NCBI GenBank assembly: GCA_043807765.1
Contig: JAZDFQ010000066.1
Coordinates: forward strand, 62,001-126,000
Origin: Stygiobacter sp043807765
GTDB lineage: Bacteria > Bacteroidota > Ignavibacteria > Ignavibacteriales > Melioribacteraceae
DNA length: 64,000 nt
Direction of reading: 5' to 3'
The position numbers and the translations under genes are program-made. Position 1 is the first letter of the stretch; each line of letters starts with the position of its first letter. Below, piece by piece: positions 19,015-26,387 of the stretch. The notes beneath the pieces are model-generated. The model worked only from the letters and a program-made list of their open reading frames with translations, searched no databases and was not told where the DNA came from.

Positions 19015-19159
19015 AATATATTTCCAAAGTTGATTTTTGGACAAGATATCATCAGCTCAAGTTTAAAAAGTTTTTGTTAAGAGACCTCCGCTACATTTTG
19101 GAACTCTCAGATTAAGTTTTATATTTATTTAGGAAATACACAGTGTAGAAAGGGAACGA

Positions 19160-19351
19160 ATGTACAAAGAGGAACATGTACCTTCGCCATGTAACAATAA
19201 TTGCATAATGGATTTTCAAACGAAACTTTGTAAAGGGTGCTTTCGGACAATTGATGAAATAGTAAGCTGGGCAAATATTTCATCGGAAGAGAAACGCGGG
19301 ATACTCGAGAAAGTCCATACCAGAAAAGAACTAATACCTAAACACTCTTAA
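19160..19351 (+). CDS. DUF1289 small cysteine-rich protein
   Basis: 63 residues matching the DUF1289 pattern: PSPCNNNCIMD, then LCKGCFRTIDEIVSW with paired cysteines, then an acidic/basic SSEEKRGILEKV segment. The four cysteines suggest a small metal-binding fold; the biochemical function of the family is not established. Its TAA overlaps the ATG of the next gene (TAATG), so translation of the two is coupled. Confidence 0.88.
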   Translation: MYKEEHVPSPCNNNCIMDFQTKLCKGCFRTIDEIVSWANISSEEKRGILEKVHTRKELIPKHS

Positions 19352-19884
19352 TGAATAAATTAAAACTCGGATTCACACAAATATACACTGGAAACGGTAA
19401 AGGCAAAACAACAGCTGCAATTGGACAAGTTGTCCGTGCAGCCGGCAATGGGTTTCGTTCTTACTTTTTAATGCTGATGAAGGAATTTCCCTACAATGAG
19501 GTTGCAGCTCTCTCAGCATTAAAAGATTTTATTACGATTGAACAAATCGGCAAGGATGATTACGTTTACCGCAAGGAATTACCGCCTCAAGAAGAAATTG
19601 ATAAAGCTAAGTGCGCGCTAGATACAGCAAAGCAAAAAATGTTAAGCGGCGATTTTGATCTGATAATACTTGATGAAGTTTTGGTTGCAACTTATTTTGG
19701 TTTAATTACAGTTGATGATATTCTTCCGCTTATAAACGAAAAACCTTTTAATGTAGAATTGATATTAACGGGAAGATATTGCCCGAAAGAATTAATAGAG
19801 AAAGCTGATCTTGTTACCGAAATGAAGGAAGTGAAGCATTATTACGAGAAAGGAATTTTAGCAAGAAGAGGAATAGAGAGTTGA
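19351..19884 (+). CDS. cobO: Corrinoid adenosyltransferase, CobA/CobO/BtuR type
   Basis: ATP:cob(I)alamin adenosyltransferase that makes adenosylcobalamin. 177 residues, the normal size of the family. The P-loop GNGKGKTTAAIGQ is at about 13-25, and the family signatures DLIILDEV and LTGRYCPKELIEKADLVTEM follow. Start overlaps the DUF1289 stop and its own stop overlaps the TTG start of the HAD gene, so three genes form a tight operon. No other cobalamin synthesis gene is in the window, which suggests a salvage role. Confidence 0.93.
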   Translation: MNKLKLGFTQIYTGNGKGKTTAAIGQVVRAAGNGFRSYFLMLMKEFPYNEVAALSALKDFITIEQIGKDDYVYRKELPPQEEIDKAKCALDTAKQKMLSGDFDLIILDEVLVATYFGLITVDDILPLINEKPFNVELILTGRYCPKELIEKADLVTEMKEVKHYYEKGILARRGIES

Positions 19885-20648
19885 AACTGCCATTATTAAT
19901 TGATCTTGACGGTGTTCTTCGTTTAGACAAAGAGCCCGCACCGCACATCGAAGAATTTTTTGAGTACTTAAAGAAATCGAAACGGAAAGCTTGCATTCTC
20001 AGTAATTCTACTTTATCAACTGCAAACGATGTTAGAACTTTTTTCGAGTTCAACGGAATCCATACAAATATACCAATCTTAACTGCTTCTGAAGCGGCTG
20101 CTATGTATGCGAGAAGCAGATACCGCCGTGTTGCCGTTTACTGTACAGATCATATCAAAACATTGTTTAATGGAATTTTGGATTACGAACATCCGCAAGC
20201 AATTATTATTGGCGATTACGGTAAGAAGTGGGATTTTGCTACTATGAATGAAATATTCATTAAAGTGCATGAAGGCGCTGAAATTATTGCAATGCACAAA
20301 AACCGTTACTGGAAAACAGCAGAAGACGGCAAGCTGATGGATGTGGGTCCTTTTGTGGTTGCTATCGAGTATGCCGCAAACAAACCTTCTACGTTAATTG
20401 GAAAGCCATCGCCGTTGTATTTTTCTTCTGCGCTAAATCTTTTGGGTTACGATTTATCGCAAAAATTTTTAATGCTGGGTGATGATATGGAAACTGATAT
20501 TCAAGCAGCAAAAAATCTTGGTGCGGATTCTATTTTAATTTATACCGGAAAAACTCAGCACCCGCTTCCTTCAGATTCTGTTATCAAACCGGATTTTGAA
20601 GCAATGAATTTAATTGAGGTTATAGATTTGCTGGAGAAGGGCGACTAA
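19881..20648 (+). CDS. HAD-superfamily IIA sugar-phosphatase (NagD-like)
   Basis: 255-residue cytoplasmic phosphatase. HAD motif I is DLDGVLR (about 8-14), motif II SNST (about 40-43), and motif III/IV lies in GKPSPLYF plus LGDDMETDIQAAKNLGADSILIYTGK, the layout of type IIA HAD enzymes such as NagD. The start is TTG at 19881, overlapping the previous stop (TTGA) with AGAGGA-like sequence upstream. Substrate not predictable; the tight linkage to the corrinoid adenosyltransferase may be only transcriptional. Confidence 0.88.
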   Translation: MKLPLLIDLDGVLRLDKEPAPHIEEFFEYLKKSKRKACILSNSTLSTANDVRTFFEFNGIHTNIPILTASEAAAMYARSRYRRVAVYCTDHIKTLFNGILDYEHPQAIIIGDYGKKWDFATMNEIFIKVHEGAEIIAMHKNRYWKTAEDGKLMDVGPFVVAIEYAANKPSTLIGKPSPLYFSSALNLLGYDLSQKFLMLGDDMETDIQAAKNLGADSILIYTGKTQHPLPSDSVIKPDFEAMNLIEVIDLLEKGD

Positions 20649-20671
20649 CCTTCTCCGGTATTTTTATTTTT
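20633..20671 (+). terminator. Terminator of the DUF1289-cobO-HAD operon
   Basis: 8-bp stem GGAGAAGG/CCTTCTCC (20633-20640 and 20649-20656) spans the HAD stop codon and is followed by a T-rich tract. It overlaps the 3' end of the convergent ATP-grasp gene. Confidence 0.78.
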
Positions 20672-21716
20672 TCTTTGCAGCCAATTTCCTTTCGTACGCT
20701 AAATCAATAATCATTTTCAACATCTTGCGGTAAGAGTGACCGGCATATTTAGCCGAGCGCATAAATCCAGCACCCTCTTGCAAATCGGGATTCGGGTTAA
20801 CTTCCAGCACGTACAATTTATTATCGTCTTTAGAAAGGCGCATATCTACGCGTGCGTAATCTCTAGCTCCTACTGCACGGAAGCATTGCAGAGCCAGTTT
20901 CTCGGCTTCTTCTCTTACTTTGTTTGTTAAAGGTGCCGGACAAATAGGAACGGTTTTATGATATGCTTCATGCATCGGATCCCATTTAGCCTGATAGCTA
21001 ACAATCGGATGCAAATTCTTAGGCATTGCGGAGAAATCAATTTCGCTGATAGGCAACACACGTAATTCTTTATCACCAAAGACTGCAACATTAAGCTCGC
21101 GCCCAACAATAAACTCTTCTATCAATGCCGGTTGATTGAATGAATTGATTACATATTCCACACGTTTTTTTAGAGCTTTTACATCATAAACAATAGAATC
21201 ATCATCGATGCCAACACTTGCGTCTTCCCATGCCGGTTTTACTATAAGTGGATAATGAAGACCCAAACGGAATGTTTTTTTCATATCATTCAAAATCTTA
21301 TAGTGCGGAGTTCTAATGCCAAGTGTGCTAAGTATTCGCTTCGTTAGGGTTTTGTTCTGGCATGTTCCGAGAGCCATAGGTGTTGCGCCGGTATAGGCTA
21401 CTCCCATTAACTCCATCAAACCGGTAAAATGCATCTCCAGACGGGGTTGGTCGTTAAAAATTTCCACCAAATTGAACACAACGTCAGGCTTATTCTTGTC
21501 GTAATCCTTGATAAATGTACTTAGGCTATCCATAATGTTCAAAGTATAAGCCTCATAACCGGCTTTTTGTATCGAAGTTGCGATTAAATCAAATTCGGAG
21601 ATCGGGTCGGGTGCATCAAGGCTAAAATGGGGCTTAAAGTCAACATCTTTAGATTTGCTCTTAGGTTTCTGATAGAGTTCCGGCATTGCTTCATTAAATA
21701 CGACAGCTACTTTCAT
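20664..21716 (-). CDS. ATP-grasp ligase related to D-alanine-D-alanine ligase
   Basis: Carboxylate-amine ligase, 350 residues from the ATG at 21716 (an in-frame TTG lies nine bases upstream). N-terminal Rossmann-like preATP-grasp domain (about 1-120) with EIFNDQPRLEM, then ATP-grasp (about 125-335) with YPLIVKPAWEDASVGI and EEFIVGRELNVAVFG. The C-terminal metal motif reads EVNPNPDLQEGAGF where true Ddl enzymes have NTxPGMT, so a different acceptor is likely. No mur genes are near. It is divergent, 92 bp apart, from a C39-like peptidase, pointing to a peptide-related pathway. A housekeeping Ddl elsewhere is expected. Confidence 0.85.
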   Translation of the reverse strand: MKVAVVFNEAMPELYQKPKSKSKDVDFKPHFSLDAPDPISEFDLIATSIQKAGYEAYTLNIMDSLSTFIKDYDKNKPDVVFNLVEIFNDQPRLEMHFTGLMELMGVAYTGATPMALGTCQNKTLTKRILSTLGIRTPHYKILNDMKKTFRLGLHYPLIVKPAWEDASVGIDDDSIVYDVKALKKRVEYVINSFNQPALIEEFIVGRELNVAVFGDKELRVLPISEIDFSAMPKNLHPIVSYQAKWDPMHEAYHKTVPICPAPLTNKVREEAEKLALQCFRAVGARDYARVDMRLSKDDNKLYVLEVNPNPDLQEGAGFMRSAKYAGHSYRKMLKMIIDLAYERKLAAKKK

Positions 21717-21808
21717 AATCCTCAAAATTTTTGAGACAAACTAAACAAATTCGTTTTGCTATTCAAAAGTTTTATTATTTTTGTCCCGAAGTGAATGCGG
21801 AAAAGTAA

Positions 21809-22645
21809 ATGAGCTTTTATCCTCAACCAAACAAATATCAGTGTGGTCCTTTCGCACTTAAGTATGCGTTAGTAATGCTAGGTGTATTTAAAGATGAAGA
21901 TCAGATTGGAATAATTTCCGGAAGTACATGGTGGGCCGGAACAGATGAATTCGGATTAGGTAGAGCCGCCCGCCGTTTCAACTGCAAGATGAAACATTTT
22001 CAATCGAGCAATCCGGATGATGCACGCAGAATGTTAATACTACATTTGAAGAAAGGTTATCCTTGCATTCTTAGTGTGAAAAACTGGGAACACTGGTGCA
22101 CAGTAGTAAGTTATCAGAAAGGAAAGTTTGTTGTAATTGACAGCGAACTTGATAAAGTTGTTTCCGTATTTACATCAACAAAACTATTAAAGCGCTGGAA
22201 GTATGTTGAAGATGAAACAGATATAGTTAGCTTTGATGGTTATGTACTCATCCCAAAATTCAAAGCTTATACGCACGCGCAGTTCACCCCGGAAAAAGCA
22301 AAACTCTTGATGTATGATAAGAATGATGATCTAGCTAATAAATGGGATCAGTATACAAATGATTTGATCTCAATTTGTAAACCGAGAACCAAGCTAAGTC
22401 AAAATATTATTTCCTTCTCCGAGTTTATGAGACGCAACGAGCAGAACTTAGTTAAGCGTGTTGCTAATTGGCACGGCGAACCAACATTTTCTGAACTCAA
22501 AAAAATTCTTTCCAATATGAAATTTGTTGCGGAAGTATATGACTTAATTATTCCGGAAGATGAAGAAAAACGCGCAGCTATTGATATTACTTCCTTACTA
22601 ATGATGTATGCTTGCGGAAAGTACGGGATGAATGCGATTTATTGA
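21809..22645 (+). CDS. C39-like papain-fold cysteine peptidase
   Basis: 278 residues. The first 130 form a C39-like papain fold: QCGPFALKYAL with Cys12, NWEHWCTVV with His95, and VVIDSEL with Asp111, an intact triad. No signal peptide and no ABC transporter domains, so this is not a bacteriocin exporter. The second half (about 150-278) is helical and has no recognisable domain. Shares an intergenic region with the divergent ATP-grasp ligase; similar ligase/peptidase pairings exist among amidoligase systems. Peptide trimming or cyclisation is possible; the substrate is unknown. Confidence 0.75.
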   Translation: MSFYPQPNKYQCGPFALKYALVMLGVFKDEDQIGIISGSTWWAGTDEFGLGRAARRFNCKMKHFQSSNPDDARRMLILHLKKGYPCILSVKNWEHWCTVVSYQKGKFVVIDSELDKVVSVFTSTKLLKRWKYVEDETDIVSFDGYVLIPKFKAYTHAQFTPEKAKLLMYDKNDDLANKWDQYTNDLISICKPRTKLSQNIISFSEFMRRNEQNLVKRVANWHGEPTFSELKKILSNMKFVAEVYDLIIPEDEEKRAAIDITSLLMMYACGKYGMNAIY

Positions 22646-22705
22646 GAAGAAATAGAAAGTAAAAAATGAAAAGTTAAGCACCGATGTCAAAGAATATGGG
22701 CATTT

Positions 22706-22999
22706 ATGGAACTGATATTTGAGTGGAATACGAATAAAAACAAACAGAATTTTCAAAAACACGGGATTACTTTTGAAGAAGCAAAGACTGTTTTCTTTGA
22801 TCCACTTGCGAGAATATTTGATGATGAAATACATTCATTAGGTGAGAGTAAAGAAATAATCGTGGGACATTCAAGTAGGAGAAAGTTATTGTTAGTAGTC
22901 TTTGTTGAAAGAGAAGAAAATAAAATTAGAATAATTAGTGCGCGCTTAACCACAAGAAATGAAAAGAAAGACTATGAAGAAGCCCAAAGCAAAACCTGA
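22706..22999 (+). CDS. brnT: BrnT-family ribonuclease toxin
   Basis: 97-residue type II toxin. Family features: IFEWNTNKNKQNFQKHGITFEEA at the start, FFDPLARIFDDEIHSLGE in the middle and IRIISARLTTRNEKKDYEE at the end. BrnT is an RNase that is neutralised by a partner encoded immediately downstream, as here, where the next ORF overlaps it by up to 41 bases. Toxin-first order is normal for this family. Confidence 0.9.
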   Translation: MELIFEWNTNKNKQNFQKHGITFEEAKTVFFDPLARIFDDEIHSLGESKEIIVGHSSRRKLLLVVFVEREENKIRIISARLTTRNEKKDYEEAQSKT

Positions 23000-23210
23000 T
23001 TTAGTAGTTTCCGAAATGATGGTTGAATATAAGTTCGATTATAGAAAATCGAAACCAAACCGATTTGTTATTACCGAACATCAAGTAGTTGTTCAAATAG
23101 ATGAAGATGTTGCAAAAGTTTTTGATTCATCCTCAAAAGTAAATTCAGCGCTTCGTGCAATAATTGCCGCTTATCCTAAAAAGCATAAGAAAACCAACTC
23201 AAAAAGTTAG
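22959..23210 (+). CDS. BrnA-like antitoxin
   Basis: Up to 83 residues, antitoxin partner of BrnT by position and shape. The C-terminal half (VVVQIDEDVAKVFDSSSKVNSALRAII) resembles the DNA-binding and dimerisation region of small BrnA/RHH antitoxins. Overlaps the toxin gene. The start is uncertain: ATG at 22959, 22974 or 23017 are all possible and none has a strong ribosome site. Confidence 0.72.
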   Translation: MKRKTMKKPKAKPDLVVSEMMVEYKFDYRKSKPNRFVITEHQVVVQIDEDVAKVFDSSSKVNSALRAIIAAYPKKHKKTNSKS

Positions 23211-23213
23211 ATT

Positions 23214-23771
23214 ATGAAACGTCATCCGCAAATACTAAGTAAAGATAAGTCAGCGTTACTTGTAATTGATATACAAGAAAAAATACTTCCGGTAATTAAT
23301 GATTGGGAAACAGTTGTCGCAAATACTTTGAAGCTAATCAACGGATTCAAAGTGATGAATGTTCCAATCTACTATACAGAGCAATATCCAAAAGGACTTG
23401 GCGGAACGGAAACACGAATTAAAGAAGCGCTTGGTGAAGGCAAACGATTTGATAAATTGTCATTCAGCTGTTTTGGCGCCGGAGATTTATTTGAAGAGTT
23501 GAAGAGCAAAGGTATCCAGCAGATTGTTGTGTGCGGAATTGAATCTCACGTATGCGTTCAGCAGACGGTTTTGGATTTGCTGGCAAACGGCTTTCAAGTT
23601 GATTTAGCAGCAGACGCCGTTTCATCACGCAGAAAATTTGACTACGAAACCGCACTAAACAGAATGAGTACAAACGGCGCGGAAGTAACTACAACAGAAT
23701 CGATTTTGTTCGAACTGCTAAATGTTTGCGGAACTGATGAATTCAAAGCAATATCAAAATTGGTAAAGTAA
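23214..23771 (+). CDS. Isochorismatase-family cysteine hydrolase
   Basis: 185 residues, cytoplasmic. The family triad is visible: Asp in LLVIDIQEK, Lys in the DKLSFSCF region and nucleophile Cys in GIESHVCVQQT. Most like the YcaC/nicotinamidase-related subgroup rather than true isochorismatase. Starts three bases after the antitoxin stop and is followed without gap by a small membrane ORF. Substrate unknown. Confidence 0.88.
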   Translation: MKRHPQILSKDKSALLVIDIQEKILPVINDWETVVANTLKLINGFKVMNVPIYYTEQYPKGLGGTETRIKEALGEGKRFDKLSFSCFGAGDLFEELKSKGIQQIVVCGIESHVCVQQTVLDLLANGFQVDLAADAVSSRRKFDYETALNRMSTNGAEVTTTESILFELLNVCGTDEFKAISKLVK

Positions 23772-23948
23772 ATGTTCGACAATCCTTATGCCTTTATTAG
23801 GTGGATTGGCATTTTTAGCGGAATAGCGCTCCTCATTTACCGCTTTGAGCTAATAAAAATTTTTATGGATCTATTTACTGGAAAAAAAAGCAGTAACGAT
23901 GAGATTCAAAACAAAGTTGATGAACTATTGAAAAGAAGGCGAAAATGA
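23772..23948 (+). CDS. Small single-pass membrane protein
   Basis: 58-residue ORF beginning at the ATG directly after the isochorismatase stop. It reads MFDNPYAF, then one hydrophobic helix (about 10-31, WIGIFSGIALLIYRF), an amphipathic segment, and a basic tail KRRRK. The tight junction and the sensible membrane topology argue that it is real. Function unknown; probably co-expressed with the hydrolase. Confidence 0.55.
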   Translation: MFDNPYAFIRWIGIFSGIALLIYRFELIKIFMDLFTGKKSSNDEIQNKVDELLKRRRK

Positions 23949-23950
23949 TA

Positions 23951-23992
23951 GAACGCCGATAACGCAGATTTAACAGATCTACGCGGATAAAC
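23951..23992. repeat. Dispersed repeat fragment (ATCTGCGTT family), copy 1
   Basis: The words AACGCAGAT, TTAACAGAT and CGCGGATAAA recur in reverse orientation at 39051-39106 (CGCGGATCGATCCG, TTTAATCCG, ATCTGCGTTCT). Non-coding, between two genes. Confidence 0.45.
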
Positions 23993-24021
23993 ATTTAACA
24001 AACAATTCTCAATTCGCCATT

Positions 24022-24519
24022 CTAAATTCTCAATTTTTTCGGGTATTCAAACAGAATTGATTTACCGCAATATCTTTCAGCTTTATTCCAAGAATCAATA
24101 TCTAATTCAAATCCAGCAATTGCGCATGTCGGAAAATCGGGTACAGGCTGATTGGATAGCATATTAGCGAAGTTGGAAATTCCCGGATTATGCCCGAATA
24201 GAAAAACTGTATTGTAAATATCATCAACTTCGTGTATCACATCCGCAAGATTTTTAGTAGAAGCTTCATAAATTCTCGCATCACTTTTAATTGAATCCGC
24301 TAAATAATTCAAATGTGCGGCGAAAATTTCTGCTGTAGCAAATGCGCGTGTTGCCGGACTGCTGATTATTAAATCCGGTTGAACGTTTTTCGATTTAAGT
24401 CGTTTGGCCATTTGTGGAGCATCTTTTTCGCCACGTTCATTTAGCGTTCGCTCAGAATCAGTTTGATTAGGATTATCCCAGCTTGATTTTGCGTGGCGGA
24501 TTAGGTAGAGGTATTTCAT
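24022..24519 (-). CDS. sixA: SixA-like histidine phosphatase
   Basis: 165 residues of the phosphoglycerate-mutase-like histidine phosphatase fold. Catalytic RHAKSSW at the N-terminus, SSPATRAFATAEI in the middle and FGHNPGISNFANML with the second histidine. SixA-type proteins remove phosphate from phosphohistidine; here no phosphorelay gene is adjacent, so the target is open. Runs in the same direction as, and 18 bp after, the HD-domain gene. Confidence 0.88.
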   Translation of the reverse strand: MKYLYLIRHAKSSWDNPNQTDSERTLNERGEKDAPQMAKRLKSKNVQPDLIISSPATRAFATAEIFAAHLNYLADSIKSDARIYEASTKNLADVIHEVDDIYNTVFLFGHNPGISNFANMLSNQPVPDFPTCAIAGFELDIDSWNKAERYCGKSILFEYPKKLRI

Positions 24520-24537
24520 TTCTTTCCGGAAAAAGGA

Positions 24538-25131
24538 TTAGTATATAAGTGAGTCGAGTTGCTTCTGAAGCAGCATTAAGTTTTCATTCTGAATTTCACT
24601 AAAAGCTTTTTGTGCATAATCTGTAAAATAGTTGTGCTGAGTTACGAACTCTATGGATTTTATTAGCCATTCACTTTCCGTAAGCTTTCTTCCAAAGTAA
24701 TGTTCAAATTCCATTCTGAACAAGTTATTGCGCTCAATAAAACTTTTTCTTCCAAGATGGTTTAAGTCGGCGTCGCACATAATTTTTTCTAGAGCATTCT
24801 TTGGATGTTGAGGAACTTTAGTAGCGAGAATGCAGCCAATGATCATATCAATCTTACTCTGCTCGTAGTTCCGGTTGATCAAAAAATTTGATGCAAACAT
24901 TGCGCTTATTTCTTCATGGCCGGTAGTTTTCTCAACATAGCCGAGATCATGAAACCATGCGGCAATTGTGAGCATTTCAATTTCTTGATCAGTTCTATTT
25001 TCGCCTAGGCATATTTCTATGGCGGAACTTACTACTTCCTTGGTGTGATCAAGACTGTGGTAAAGGTTGTGTTTGGGTGATCTTTCCAGCAACATATTGC
25101 TGGCGTATTCTTCTGAAAGTTTTGTTATCAC
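24538..25131 (-). CDS. HD-domain metal-dependent phosphohydrolase
   Basis: 197 residues. HD motif residues: HSLDHTKEV (first His), AAWFHDLGY (the HD pair), EEISAMFA, and MCDADLNHLG (last Asp). Such proteins hydrolyse nucleotides or cyclic nucleotides. The first start is GTG at 25131; no nearby ATG fits better. Precedes the SixA-like gene in one transcription unit. Confidence 0.85.
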   Translation of the reverse strand: MITKLSEEYASNMLLERSPKHNLYHSLDHTKEVVSSAIEICLGENRTDQEIEMLTIAAWFHDLGYVEKTTGHEEISAMFASNFLINRNYEQSKIDMIIGCILATKVPQHPKNALEKIMCDADLNHLGRKSFIERNNLFRMEFEHYFGRKLTESEWLIKSIEFVTQHNYFTDYAQKAFSEIQNENLMLLQKQLDSLIY

Positions 25132-25221
25132 TTGTTTCTTTCAATGGTTCATGATGCTACGGAGAAAGATCAAGAATTATTTGTTAAGATTCTACTATTA
25201 AATTAATATTGTGATAATTGA

Positions 25222-25938
25222 CTAATGGCAGCAATCTACTTCTTGATTTTGTGTATTCGTTGTTGGGTATTCAAATTTTGGACTTAGATAAGGGATGCCA
25301 AGATTGAGCCCGCGCAAAATAAATAGAATTGCAAAAACTGCTGCAAATACGGGAATTAGTTTATTGATTTTAGATCGTAAATTAAATGTGATCACTTTGC
25401 CAAGCATAGCAGTAGCAAACATGATTGGTGTAGTTCCTAATCCGAAAAGAGCCATGTAAAGTGCACCTTCAATCCAGCCGTTTGTGGAAGTTGCACCGGC
25501 TATTCCAACATAAACAAATCCGCAAGGAAGCAATCCGTTCAATAATCCGATTGTAAGCATAGATCGGTTTGTCTTTTTATTCAGAAGTTTGGAAAAATTC
25601 GATTTTAGGAATTTCGTGATTGAAGAGTAAAATTTTAATTGAGAAACCCGGGTTTTAATTTTTCTGGGGATGAGCACATATAATAGAATTAAAACGCCGA
25701 TTGCAATTGAAAGATCTTGCTGTAATCCAAAAAGAATAATGCGGCTGCCGAATAATCCAAATAAAGCTCCGAATATTGAATAAGCAATTATTCTTCCAAA
25801 ATTGTACAGCAGTCTGCCTATTACAACTTGAAACTTGCTTTCACCAAAAACCGGAAGTGCTAAAGCAATTGGACCGCACATTCCCACACAATGCAAGCTT
25901 CCAACCAAACCAACTATAAAGCCGGTCCAGACCTCCAT
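25222..25938 (-). CDS. SafE/TauE-like membrane protein of the cbb3 cluster
   Basis: 238-residue polytopic membrane protein with about six helices. Starts GFIVGLVGSLHCVGMCGPIALAL, the signature of the sulfite-exporter-like subgroup found beside cbb3 oxidase genes and related to copper delivery or cytochrome assembly proteins (CcdA-like CVGMC). The C-terminus ends in a Cys/His-rich VDCCH, a potential metal site. Last gene of the cbb3 operon, overlapping FixH at TAATG. Confidence 0.86.
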   Translation of the reverse strand: MEVWTGFIVGLVGSLHCVGMCGPIALALPVFGESKFQVVIGRLLYNFGRIIAYSIFGALFGLFGSRIILFGLQQDLSIAIGVLILLYVLIPRKIKTRVSQLKFYSSITKFLKSNFSKLLNKKTNRSMLTIGLLNGLLPCGFVYVGIAGATSTNGWIEGALYMALFGLGTTPIMFATAMLGKVITFNLRSKINKLIPVFAAVFAILFILRGLNLGIPYLSPKFEYPTTNTQNQEVDCCH

Positions 25939-26387
25939 TAGTTCACCATAATTAATTTTTCATTGTAATATGTGTTTCCCTTTGCGCTCCAATCAACTTT
26001 AATTTTCCATAAGCCCCGGTCCAAATCGGCTGTAGAAATTGATTGCGAATGGGAAGTATCCGGTGAAACATCGAGAGCGAAATCTTTTAGCTTATTATCC
26101 GGGCGGTAGAGGAATATTTTACCTTTAAATTCATTCGCACTAAATATTTTGGGAAAAGAAAAAGCAATGCTGGATTTAGTTACAGAAACTTCAATCTGCT
26201 CCGGCAATTTTTTTGTTCTATTAATTTTATCAATTTGTTCTTGGTACTGAATGCCTTTAGTATAATAATCATCAGTCTCAAGACTAACATCTTGATTCAT
26301 AAAAATGTAGACCATAATCAGAGTTATTATTACAAACACTATATATGTTGCAGCAATTCCGAAACCCCAATTGAACTTTAGCTTCAT
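25938..26387 (-). CDS. ccoH: FixH/CcoH-like cbb3 assembly protein
   Basis: 149 residues: one N-terminal membrane helix (about 8-30) with YIVFVIITLIMVYIFM, then DDYYTKGIQYQEQIDK, which is the FixH pattern, and a periplasmic beta domain ending in GLWKIKVDWSAKGNTYYNEK. Required for stable cbb3 oxidase and copper insertion in other bacteria. Overlaps both neighbours by one or more bases, showing tight coupling to ccoG. Confidence 0.9.
   Translation of the reverse strand: MKLKFNWGFGIAATYIVFVIITLIMVYIFMNQDVSLETDDYYTKGIQYQEQIDKINRTKKLPEQIEVSVTKSSIAFSFPKIFSANEFKGKIFLYRPDNKLKDFALDVSPDTSHSQSISTADLDRGLWKIKVDWSAKGNTYYNEKLIMVN

Noticed and set aside
19045..19159. Cobalamin riboswitch before the DUF1289-cobO operon
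   Set aside because: The leader is about 115 bases, too short for the aptamer, and no B12-box-like sequence was seen.
20664..21716. Housekeeping D-alanine-D-alanine ligase
   Set aside because: The metal-binding motif differs from Ddl (NPNPDL), and no mur or fts genes are nearby; kept as Ddl-related ligase of unknown acceptor.
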